DNA of 64,000 bases from Closterium sp. NIES-65 (taxonomy: Eukaryota; Streptophyta; Zygnematophyceae; Desmidiales; Closteriaceae). Of this stretch, positions 23,920 to 34,800 are shown one piece after another. A model generated the notes under the pieces. That model saw only the letters and a list, made by a program, of their open reading frames with translations, was not told the origin of the DNA and did not search any database. Where the stretch lies: contig CANXME010002000.1 of NCBI GenBank assembly GCA_948144175.1, forward strand, positions 434,001 to 498,000. Direction: 5' to 3'. Each line of letters starts with the position of its first letter. The stretch's first letter is position 1. A program made the position numbers and the translations under genes.

Positions 23920-24948
23920 ATGACTACCCCTAGTGTCCTCGCTTTTGACACTGGGGGTCGAGCCATAGACTTTGAGGTCTGGGTCGACGACCTGTAGCTG
24001 TTCCTGCAGTGCGATAGGGCAGATGGCCTTTCTCTCTTTGACCTCACCTCTAGCGCCTCCCCTGCCCCTGTTGCTGATGCTGACCCCACTGTTCGCTCTC
24101 AGTGGGCCACCCGCGATGCTGCTGCACGTCTTGCTGTGCGTCACCACCTGCCTACTGCTGAGTGCGCGCACTTTAGCCAGTACAAGAGTGCTCAGACCTT
24201 GTACGACGCTGTAGTTGTGCGCTACTCTTCCCCTGCCACTGCTGCACTGAGTCGCCTCATTCTACCGTACCTCTTTCTTGACCTTGCTGCCTTTCCCACA
24301 GTCGCTGACCTCATTACGCACCTCCGCACTAGTGACACTCGCTACCGCGCCGCGCTTCCTGCTGAGTTCGGCGCCAAGAACCCCCCCCCCATGTACATCA
24401 CTCTCTATTACATCGTCACTCGCCTCCCTGACTCCCTTCGCGTAGTCAGGGACCACTTCCTCTCAGTCTGTCCCACCACTCTCACTGTTGACCTCCTCGA
24501 GAAGGCCCTCCTAGCGGCGGAGAAGAGCATCGTCGCTGTAGGAGCCTCTCGAGGTGACCCTCGCACCCCCATTTTTGAGGGGTGTTCTCCTTCCCCCCTG
24601 CTGCCCTCTGTTGCCTCTGCTGCTGCTGCCGACCTGCTTGGTCTTGAGTCAGTCGGCGCGGCGTCTGCCCCTAGTGGGAGACGCCGCCCTGGCAAGGGCA
24701 AGGGGGGCAAGGGCGCGGGTGGAGCTGGCGGGGGCAGTGGAGGTGGCAGCGGAGGCGGCGGAGGGAGTGGGGGTGGCGGTGGGAGTGGTGGCGGGGGTGG
24801 TGGTGGTGGTGTCGGCAGCGGAGGCGGTGGCGACGGCGGCGGTGGGAGCGGAGGCGGCGGCGGTGGCGGAGGTGGAGGTGGCGGTGGCGTAGGGGGTGGA
24901 GCTGGTCGGGGTAGTGCCCCACAGCGGAGCGGCTCTGGTGGTGGTCAG

Positions 24949-24980
<32 letters not shown>

Positions 24981-27900
24981 TTCTTGGGACATCCCCCCGC
25001 CTCAGCAGCTTCGTGAGTGGTACACGCAGCGTTAGCGTGGTGGGGGTTTTGGTCCGTGCACCTACGTCCTTCATTCAGGCGACCGCGCGGGTGAGCAGTG
25101 TGGGGGTGCCCACCCCACCCAGCGCTGCTTTGGTCGCCTGACGAACGCTTGGCGCCAGCAGTTCCCCGAGGCTAGTGAGATTCCCCGCTAGGGAGAGCTG
25201 TCTAGGGCTGGTGTAGCTATCTTTGATCTTGACTTTGATGCTATCCTTGCTGCCATGTATGCTGTGACTATTAGTGATGAGGGTGACTGTTACCGGTGTT
25301 TCCCGCCCAACGCGGGCATTGGTACTGCTGCGCTAGGTGCTTGTGAGGCTGCTGCTCTAGGTGCCAGCGAGTCTGCACTCTCAGGTACTGGTGAGGCTGC
25401 GCTCTCAGGTACCGCGTCGGCTTCGGCCTCCCTCACCTTCACACTTGACTCTGGGGCTTCTCGCTCCTTCTTTCGTGACCGCACCACACTCACGCCGCTT
25501 GGTCGGCCGATTGCACTCTCCCTGGCTGACCCCTCTGGGGGTCCTGTCCTCTCTCACTTCTCCACTGTCCTCCCGTGTCCGGCTGCCCCCTCTGGCACCC
25601 TGTCTGGTCTGTACCTCCCCTCGTTCTCGACAAACTTGGTGAGTGGTGCTGACCTACAGGATGTGGGGGTTCACCAGCTTACTCCTGCGAGTCAGCGGGT
25701 GACCCACTGCTCGGACGCCCGCACAAACCGACACCTGGCCACGTTTACACGTCGGCCGGGGTCGAGCCTCTACACCCTGACCACTGGGTCTCCTCCTGTC
25801 TCAGCGTCTGGCCAGGTAGCTGCGTCGGGTCAGGTGTTCGCTGCTGCGTCCAGGTCTGGTCCTGAGTCTGCCCCCTGCTCGTGTCGCCTCCTGTCTCACG
25901 AGACTCTCCTGTGGCACCACCGTCTTGGCCACCCCTCCCTGCCTCGTCTTCGGGGCATGGCTTCCCGTGTCCTTGTCTCTGGTCTCCACCGGTCTCTCCC
26001 TCCCCTTCCTTCGGGGCCTGGACCTTCCTGTGTCCCCTGTGTCGAGGGGCGGCTCCGGGCTGCCCCTCACTCCTCCCAGTTTTCCCCGACAGAGGCTCCT
26101 GCTGCAGACGCTTCACATGGACGTGTGGGGCCCGGCCCGCATCCGTGGACAGTGTCACGAGCGCTACTTCCTGCTGGTGGTTGACGACTACTCGCGTTAC
26201 ACCACAGTCTTCCCCTTGCGCAGCAAGGGTGATGTCACTGAGGTGTTGTTCGACTGGATCCGCGCAGCTCGTCTCCAACTCAGGCTGAGCTTCGGCTCGG
26301 ACTTTCCTGTTCTGCGTCTGCACTCTGACCGAGGTGGAGAGTTCTCCTCTGGCCTTCTGCGAGCCTACTGTCGTGCACGAGGCATCCGCCAGACCTTTAC
26401 GCTTCCGGACTCTCCACAGCAAAATGGGATTGCTGAGCGCCGCATTGGCATGGTCATGGACGTCGCTCGTACGTCCATGATGCATGCGGTTGCCCCCCAT
26501 TTTCTATGGCTGTTTGCGGTTCGGTACGCGGCGCATCAGCTCAACCTTCACCCCAGGGTCTCCAGGCCGGAGACCTCCCCAACCTTGCTGTGGACGGGGA
26601 AGGTCGGCGATGCGTCTGCGTTCCGTGTCTGGGGATCTCGGGCGTTTGTCCGCGACTTGTCTTCGGACAAGCTGTCCCCTCGCGCTGCTCCCTGTGCCTT
26701 CCTAGGCTTCCCCCCTGACGCTCCAGGGTGGCAATTCTACCACCCCTCCTCTCGTCGTGTTCTTTCCTCCCAGGACGTCACGTTCGACGATTCTGTCCCC
26801 TTCTACCGCCTCTTCCCCTACCGCACTCGTTCCCTCCCCCCGCTACCTCACTTCCTTGTGCCAGCTCGTCGACTTTGCTGCTCGCTGTCGTCTAGACTAC
26901 GCTGCTAGTCTTGTTGCTGAGTCTGCGTCTGTCTGTCCTCCGTCCGTCGGGGGTGAGTGTGCTCTTGGCATGGACGTCCTCGAGGACAGGCAAGAGGAGT
27001 TCCAGTGTCTGGCTGCTGCTTCACCTCATCTCGCGTCCGTACGACTTGCCCCTGGGGGAGACCCGGATGCACTAGACATCCCGACTCCGCGCTCTTACGC
27101 GGAGGCCGTAGAGGGTCCCTACTCCTCTCAGTGGCAGGCAGCTATGGATGCAGAGATGGCTTCCTGGAAGTCCACAGGCACCTACATTGACGCGGTTCCC
27201 CCTCCTGGGGCGAACATCGTCAGTGGCATGTGGATCTTCAGGGTGAAGCGGCCGCCGGGCTCTCCACCTGTCTTCAAGGCGCGGTACGTTGCTCGTGGCT
27301 TCAGTCAGCGGCAGGGAGTTGACTACTTTCAGACCTTCTCTCCCACCCCGAAGATGACCACTCTTCGGGTGCTGCTGCACATAGCCGCTCAGCGCGACTA
27401 CGAGCTTCACTCTCTTGACTTCAGCACTGCTTTCTTGCAGGGTAGCCTGCACGAGGAGATCTGGCTGCGCCGTCCACCTGGCTTCACTGGGACTTTCCCT
27501 CCTTGCACCTAGTTGAGCCTCCGACGGCCAGTCTACGGTCTCCGCCAGGCACCGCGTGAGTGGCACGACACACTGAGGACTACGCTTGCGGCTCTTGGGT
27601 TTGCTCCCTCTACTGCTGACCCGTCGTTGTTTCTACACACCTACACTTCTCTGCCGCCGTTCTACATCCTCGTGGACGTCGACGACTTGGTCTTTGCCAC
27701 AGCTGACACTGCTGGACTCGCCTACGTGAAGTCCGAGCTCCTGAAGAGACACACGTGCACTGACCTGGGTGAACTGCGCAGCTACCTTGGCTTGCAGATC
27801 ACCCAGGACAGAGCACGCCGCACCATTACCTTGACTCAGTCACACATGGTGCAGCACGTCCTTCAGCGCTTCGGCTTCACGTACTCCTCGCCTCAGGCCA

Positions 27901-28600
27901 CTCCTCTGTCTACTCGCCACTCACTCTCAGCTCTGGCTTCGGATGAGTCCGTAGAGTCGAGTGGCCCATACCCAGAGCTTGTTGGCTGCCTCATGTACCT
28001 GATGACCTGCACACGACCTGACCTTGCATACCCTCTTAGCATTCTTGCACGCTATGTTGCTCCTGGGAGACACAGACCAGAGCACATGGCTGCAGCGAAG
28101 AGGGTGTTGCGCTACTTGTGCAGTACGTCGGGCATGGGGCTAGTGCTTGGAGGGCGCAGTCCAGTGGTTCTCACTGGGCACGCGGACGCTTCTCCGGCTG
28201 ATGACCAGGCTACACAGCGGTCGTCCCAGGGTTACACCTTAAGCCTTAGTTCCGGCTGTGTTTCGTGGCGGGCTACCCGCTCGTCTTCTGTTCTCAGGTC
28301 CACTTGTGAGGCTGAGATCTACGCCGGGGCCATGGCTGCACAGGAGCTTCGCTGGCTCACCTACCTGCTGACCGACCTTGGAGAGCCACCTTGTTCTCCT
28401 CTGGTGCAGTACGTAGACAACAAGGCCATGCTGGCCTTGTGTCGAGAGCAGCGCCTGGAGCACAGAACGAAGCACATTGCTCTCCGTTACTTTCTTGCTC
28501 GTGAGCTGCAGCAGCGTGGTCAGTTGCACCTCTGAGGCCAACACTGCTGATGTTTTCACCAAGGCACTTCCGCCTTGTGATCATCAGCGCCTTTGCACTC
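23920..28600 (+). pseudogene. Copia 3 gag-pol remnant
   Basis: Same order as the intact copy: gag (ATG 23920), poly-Gly, Cys/His motif, protease DSGAS near 25450, integrase, RT, RNase H. Lesions: TAG at 23995-23997 (Gln26), 25033-25035 (Gln), 25189-25191 (Trp) and 27510-27512 (Gln); a one-base insertion near 26100; loss of about 1.1 kb of linker near 26862 (LPHFLVP joins straight to the LVDFAARC region); and a 14-base deletion near 28530 removing the residues before ASEANTADV. YVDD of RT has become DVDD (about 27673). The LTRs are almost identical despite this damage. Confidence 0.92.
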
Positions 28601-28854
28601 AGCTGGTACTTGTACCTGTCTTGTCGCACTTGCTCACCTCTTGACCTTGCTTGTACTCTTTGATATATATATACCTGCTATTGTTTGTTTAGCCTTATAT
28701 ATGTGTCTACTCTTGTATGTGAACTGGCCTTGTGGCCTTGACCTTGTGCTCGGACTGTGTGGTGACTTCATGATCCACCCTGAGCTTGCTTTGCTTTGCT
28801 TTGCTTGACTGGTCATGTGACCTCTTGTTCTCCCCCACTTTGCCTATGGGGGTG

Positions 28855-28987
28855 TGTCAGAACTTATAGCTTTTGCATATTCTGTAGGCTATAGTGGGGT
28901 AGCCCATAAGGGGTACAACCCAATTAGGGTTAGTACTTGTACTCAGTTCACTCATAGTTCATCCATTTCATTCCTAAACTTCTCATA
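28855..28987 (+). repeat. 3' LTR of copia 3
   Basis: 133 bp; differs from the 5' LTR by tgtcag for tgtcaa at the start and tctcata for tctcaca at the end. The last change alters the terminal CA. Confidence 0.93.
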
Positions 28988-29279
28988 TGAAGAGCCACGT
29001 CCGCATGTCCTCGTCGCGTTGACTTGGGTCGAAGGACTCGGGTTTCTGCGGCTTGAGTGCGCTTCGACGTTCCGGCAGCGCTTCCGCGCCAGTGGACGTG
29101 TTCGGTGCAGGAGATGGTGCGGCAGAAGCATGAGAAATTGACGCGAATTCACGAAGCTGTTGCATTTCAGCCCGTACCTGACGATTTTCCAACGTCAACT
29201 GTTTGAGTTGGCGCATGACTTGAGCAAGTGTGTTGCCCATGTCGTTCGGGAGAGCGTTCATGGTCTCGTCTATGTTGGC

Positions 29280-29840
29280 CAGGGCTATTTTTTGGTTTTA
29301 AGCAACCCTTATCATCAGTCCTGCACCTTTGCAAAACCCTGATTATCAGTATGACCCCTAGGGAAAATTCTTTTCCATCAGGGTTTTCCATAGTTTCAAA
29401 AAAATCACCCTTCATGCCACAGTGTAACAATTTGAATACCCTGATGAAGTGTTTCTACGGAAGTTCCAAACGAAAACGCGACGCCGGAAATTGATCTCGA
29501 GTCATTATCGTTCCAAGGTCATAGCTACCGACCGGGCCACTCCAACGCGTAATTTTAACTGCTCAAACAATCATGTCAAAATTCAATTTACTGGGACAGA
29601 AGTGCGAAGGCAAATTGGGGGGCAAGGGCTAGGGGGAAGGGGGTGATGTTACGCGCTTCAGGGTAAAACTCGTTATGAAATCGGTAAACCTGAGTCATCA
29701 GTGTGCCTTAAATGTAAACCCTGGCATATCAGAAAAATTCTACCTCCCGAAAAAATTACCCAAGGCCATCAGTGTGACTACCAAAAACCACCCTGATAAT
29801 CAGGGTAATAGGGTGATTTACACTGATAAAATTCGCCCTG
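29280..29840. mobile_element. hAT-like MITE B (561 bp) in the gypsy 1 leader
   Basis: Begins cagggctatttttt and ends aaaattcgccctg, giving short imperfect inverted ends (cagggc). Flanked by an exact 8-bp duplication atgttggc at 29272-29279 and 29841-29848. The interior is AT-rich with many ccctgat and ctgat(n)atcag palindromes and no coding capacity, so it depends on a hAT transposase from elsewhere. Confidence 0.85.
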
Positions 29841-30579
29841 ATGTTGGCTCGACGACTCTAAGTCTACAAGTCGGTACCGCGGGACGATGACGTCGTAGTC
29901 TCGTCGTTGATGGTCGCTCGTTGGAAGTCGCTCCCCGCGAAGGCTCCTGATACCAATTGTTAGGCCCCTTGGCCTAAATCCGCTAAAGAATAGCGGGGTC
30001 GACTAAGTTGAGGATGAAAGCGCGGCGGAAGACTTTGGCGAAATAGGCGAAGAAGTTATCGAGTAATTGAAGAGTTGAATGAGAATTGGATTATATGAGG
30101 GAATACAAGCAAGGTTGATATAGCATGCAAGAGCAATTGTGGGAAATTGGGTTGTGGGGAGGCCCTCAGATATCAGCGTAAAAGACGCTGATTACGCTGA
30201 TTTTGTAGCCCAGATTTTCGTTTTCCCTGAAAATTCAGCATATGCTTCAAATTGGCACTGAAATTTCAGTATAACATACCTTGCCACACTGACCATTTTC
30301 CGTGTTGCTGTACAAGTAGCACTGACGAATCAGTGTAGTGTCGTGAGTCACACTGAAACGGACTAGACCGATTCGGGGTGGTACGCGTGTGTACAGTCTG
30401 TACCTGGCCCGGGATTCACAAGACCCCACTAGGCTGTATCTGGCTCGGGATTCGCGAGACCTCACTCACAAACTTAACGATGCATGCGCTCTACAGATCG
30501 CGTGCCGACGTCTTCTGCATCGCTAGAAGGAGCTCTCACAACGACAAATTTTGAACGGGAAATTCAACTTTGTATTTCT

Positions 30580-30713
30580 TGTCAAACATTATATATGTTA
30601 TGCTTGTGTAGGCTACAGTGGGTTAGCCTATAGGGGGTACACAATTCTAGGGTTCACTACTTGTACTCATTTTCACTGCTAGTTGACCCATTCTTGTTCT
30701 CTTATCTCTCACA
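30580..30713 (+). repeat. 5' LTR of copia 4
   Basis: 134 bp, tgtcaaacattatatatg to ttatctctcaca. Confidence 0.95.
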
Positions 30714-30814
30714 TGGTATAGAGCGGGTCCTTCCTAAGGACCGTTTTTTTTAGGGCCCACCGAAGCGCGCCCCGAGGCGCGCATTTTTTTTCGCGACCCT
30801 TCGGGTCGCCATTG

Positions 30815-31770
30815 CTCTCGCGGCCCTGCTGTCCCTCTGACGCGGCCCCGCCACCCCTGCTTGACGCGGCCCCGCCGCCTCCTCTGCAGCGGCCCCGCCG
30901 CCTCCTCTGACGCGGCCCCGCCGCCCGCTGATCGCGGCCCCGCCGCCGGCTCTGACGCGGCCCCGCCGCCGGCTCTGACGCGGCCCCGCCGCCCGCTGAT
31001 CGCGGCCCGCCGCCGGCCCTGACGCGTCCCCGCCATCGGCTCTGACGCGGCCCCGCCGCCGGCTCTTAGCCGGCCTCGCCGCCGGCTCCAACGCGGCCCC
31101 GCCGCCCGCCTCGACGAGGCCCCGCCGCCGGCTCTGACGCGGCCCCGCCGCCGCCTCCTGATCGCGGCCCCGCCCCGGCTCTCTCGCGGCCTCGCCGCCG
31201 GCCCTGACGCGGCCCCGCCCCGGCTCTCACGCGGCCCCGCCGCCGGCTCTCTTGCGGCCCCGCCGCCGGCTCTCTTGCGGCCCCGCCCCGGCTCTTTTAC
31301 GGCCCCGCCGCCGGCCCTGATGCGGCCCCTGCCTCGGCTCTCAAACGGCCCCGCCGCCGGCTCTCTTGCGGCCCTGCCGCCAGCTCTGAAGCGGCCCCGC
31401 CCCGGCTCTCACGCGGCCCCTGTCCCGGCTCTCAAGCAGCCCTGCCGCCGGCCCTCACGCGGCCCTGCCGCCGGCTCTGACGCGGCCCCGCCCCGGTTCT
31501 TTCACGCGGCCCTGCCGCCCCACCTGCAGCAGTCGGGCAGCCGTGCAGCCGAGCCGCCCGGGAGCCGAGCCGCCCTACGCTCGAGCCGCCCTGTCGCCGA
31601 GCCGCCCGGGAGCCGAGCCGCCCTGCCCCCCAGCCGCCCTGCCGCCGAGCCGCCCGGGAGCCGGGCCGCCCTGCACCCGAGCCGCCCTGCCGCCGAGCCG
31701 CCCGGGAGCCGAGCCGCTGTGCACCCGAGCCGCCCGGTCGCCGAGCCGCCTTTCTGCAGAGCTGCACGAC
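30815..31770 (+). repeat. GC-rich leader array of copia 4
   Basis: 30815-31510 consists of 16-22-bp units around cgcggccccgccgccggctc. 31545-31760 consists of units around gagccgcccgggagc. Same place and style as in copias 2 and 3, but with its own unit variants. Confidence 0.88.
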
Positions 31771-31849
31771 CTGCCCTGCCTGGTGAGCACAGTCCCACTG
31801 CCACTGCGTGCTCTTCCCCTACTGCTTGCACTGCTTCGCTGTCGTCGCC

Positions 31850-34800
31850 ATGGCTACCCCTAGTGTCCTAGCTTTTGACGCTGAGGGTCGCGCCATTGAT
31901 TTTGAAGTCTGGTTAGACGACCTGCAGCTGTTCTTACAGTGCGACAGAGCAGACGGCCTTTCTCTCTTTGACCTCACCTCTGGCGCCTCTCCTGCTCCTG
32001 CTGCTGATGCTGATCCCACTGTCCGCTCTCAGTGGGCCACCCGCGATGTTGCTGCACGTCTTGCTGTGCGTCGCCACCTCCCTACCTCTGAGCGTGCGCA
32101 CTTTAGTCAGTACAAGAGTGCTCACACCTTGTACGACGCTGTAGTTGCGCGCTACTCCTCCCCTGCCACTGCTGCACTGAGCCGTCTCATGCTTCCCTAC
32201 CTCTTTCCTGACCTCTCTGCCTTTCCCACTGTCGCTGACCTCATTACGCACCTCCGCACTTGTGACACTCGCTACCGCGCCGCCCTTCCTGCTGAGTTCT
32301 GCGCTAAGAACCCCCCCCCCATGTACATCACTCTCTACTACGTAGTCGCGCGCCTCCCTGACTCCCTTCGCGTAGTCAGGGACCACTTTCTCGCAGTCTG
32401 TCCCACCACCCTCACCGTCGACGTCCTCGAGAAGGCCCTCCTCGCAGCGGAGAAGAGCATCGTCGCTGTAGGTGCTTCTCGTGGTGACCCTCGCACCCCC
32501 ATCTTTGAGGGGTGCTCTCCTTCCCCCTTGCTGCCCTCTGTTGCCTCTGCTGCTGCTGCCGACCTGCTTGGTCTTGAGTCGGTCGGCGCGGCGTCTGCCC
32601 CTAGTGGGAGACGTCGCTCTAGCAAGGGCAAGGGGGGCAAGGGTGCGGGTGGAGCTGGAGGGGGCGGTGGCGGTGGCGGCGGTGGCGGCGGAGGGAGTGG
32701 GGGTGGCGGCGGGAGTAGTGGCGGTGGTGGTGGTGGTGGCAGCAGCGGCGGCGACGGTGGTGGTGGTGGCAGCGGTGGTGGTGGTGGCAGCGGTGGTGGT
32801 GGTGGCAGCGGCGGAGGTGGAGGCGGCGGAGGTGGAGGCGGTGGAGGCGGCAGCGGAGGAGGCGGTGGTGGTGGAGGAGGTGGAGCTGGTCGGGGTGGTG
32901 CCCAGCAGCGTAGCGGCGGTGGTGGTGGCCAGCGCTCGCAGCGGCAGCAGCAGCAGCGCTCGCGGGACATCCCTCCGCCTCAGCAGCTTCGTGAGTGGTA
33001 CACTAGGCGTCAGAGGGGCGGGGGTACTGGTCCCTGCACCTACGTTCTTCGTTCCGGCGATCGCGCTGGTGAGCAGTGTGGGGGTACCCACTCCACCCAG
33101 CGCTGCTTTGGCCGCCTGACGGACGCTTGGCGTCAGCACTTCCCCGGGGCTAGTGAGATCCCTCGCTGGGATGAGCTTCTTAGGGCTGGTGTAGCGATCT
33201 TTGATCTTGATTTTGATGCTATCCTTGCTGCTATGTATGCTGTGACTATTAGTGAGGAGAATGAGGGTTACCGGTGTTTCCAGCCCGACCCGGGCATTGG
33301 TACTGCTGCGCTAGGTGCTTGTGAGGCTGCTGCTCTAGGTGCCAGTGCGTCTGCGCTCTCAGGTACTGGTGAGACTGCGCTCTCAGGTAATGCGTCGCCT
33401 TCGTCCTCACTCACTTTCACACTTGACTCCGGGGCTTCTCGCTCCTTCTTTCGAGACCGCACCACTCTCACGCCGCTTGGTCGGCCGGTTGCCGTCTCCC
33501 TGGCTGACCCCTCTGGGGGTCCTGTGCTCTCTCACTTCTCCACTGTCCTCCCGTGTCCGGCTGCCCCTTCGCGCACCCTGTCTGGACTGTACCTCCCCTC
33601 GTTCTCTACGAACTTGGTGAGTGGTGCGGACCTGCAGGATGCGGGGGTTCACCAGTTCACTCCTGCGAGTCAGCGGGTGACCCACTGCACGGACGCACGC
33701 ACAGGCCGACACCTGGCCACCTTCTCGCGTCGGCCGGGGTCGAGTCTCTACACCCTGACCACTGAGTCTCCTCCTGTCCCTGCGTCCGGTCAGGTAGCTG
33801 CGTCAGGTCAGGTGCTTGCTGCTGCGTCCCGGTCAGGTCCTGAGTCTGCCCCCTGTTCTTGTCGCCTCCTGTCTCACGAGACTCTCCTGTGGCACCACCG
33901 TCTTGGCCACCCCTCCTTGCCCCGTCTTCGGAGCATGGCTTCCCGTGTCCTTGTCTCTGGTCTTCCCCAGTCTCTCCCTCCTCTCCCCTCCGGGCCAGGA
34001 CCTTCCTGTGTCCCCTGTGTCAAGGGTCGCCTCCGGGCTACTCCTCACTCCTCCCACTTCCCCCCGACAGAGGCTCCCCTGCAAACGCTTCACATGGACG
34101 TGTGGGGCCCAGCCCCCGTCCGTGGGCAGGGTCACGAGCGCTACTTCCTGTTGGTGGTTGACGACTACTCGCGTTACACCACAGTCCTCCCCTTGCGCAG
34201 CAAGGGTGCGGTCACTGAGGTGCTGATCGACTGGATCCGCGAGGCTCGTCTTCAGCTCAGGAAGAGCTTCGGCTCGGACTTTCCTGTTCTGCGTCTGCAC
34301 TCGGACAGAGGCGGAGAGTTCTCCTCTCGCCTTCTGCGAGACTACTGTCGTGCACGGGGGATCCGCCAGACCTTCACGCTTCCGGACTCTCCACAGCAAA
34401 ATGGGATTGCTGAGCGCCGCATTGGCATGGTCATGGATGTCGCTCGTACGTCCATGATGCATGCGGCTGCCCCCCATTTTCTGTGGCCGTTTGCGGTGAG
34501 GTACGCGGCGCATCAGCTCAACCTTCACCCCCGGTTCTCTAGGCCTGCGATGTCCCCAGCCTTGCTGTGGACGGGGAAGGTTGGCGATGCGTCTGCGTTC
34601 CGTGTCTGGGGATCTCGGGCGTTTGTCCGCGACTTGTCTGCGGACAAGCTGTCCCCTCGTGCTGCTCCCTGTGTCTTCCTTGGCTTCCCCACTGACGCCC
34701 CAGGGTGGCAGTTTTACCACCCCTCCTCTCGTCGTGTTCTGTCCTCCCAGGACGTCACGTTCGACGAGTCAGTCCCCTTCTACCGCCTCTTCCCCTACCG

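Larger units (their letters stand above)
22622..28987 (+). mobile_element. Ty1/copia element 3, recent but defective, in gypsy 1 gag
   Basis: 133-bp LTRs at 22622-22754 and 28855-28987 differ at only two positions, both transitions. Flanking duplication tgaag at 22617-22621 and 28988-28992. Primer-binding site tggtatcgagcagg follows the 5' LTR at 22755, and a tgcctatgggggtg purine run precedes the 3' LTR. Length 6366 bp, about 1.1 kb shorter than the intact copy because the integrase-RT linker is deleted. Confidence 0.95.
21880..29261 (-). pseudogene. Gypsy 1 gag, split by copia 3
   Basis: The N-terminal part starts at ATG 29261 (MNALPNDMGNTLAQ...) and reads to the insertion at 28988-28992. 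The rest resumes at 22621 and reads leftwards: the capsid-like motif RGPALEWWRQL (about 22535), RYLEGLKPDIADV (about 22190) and a zinc knuckle of CHYCKKPGHMKRDC type (about 21925-21965). The frame does not stay open across all pieces. Removing copia 3 and one copy of tgaag brings the two halves together, which confirms the target site. Confidence 0.85.

Noticed and set aside
23071..23933. Long open frames across the GC-rich arrays (also 20600-21560, 31275-31871, 1755-3081)
   Set aside because: They exist on several frames and both strands at once and encode only Pro/Arg/Ala/Gly-type repeats. They come from tandem repeats lacking AT-rich stop codons.
3926..28600. UAG read as glutamine (changed nuclear code), because many in-frame TAGs replace CAG in the mobile elements
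   Set aside because: No in-frame TAG occurs inside the four host genes, the mannosidase ends with TAG at the expected place, and several TAGs replace conserved Trp. Ordinary mutational decay explains them.
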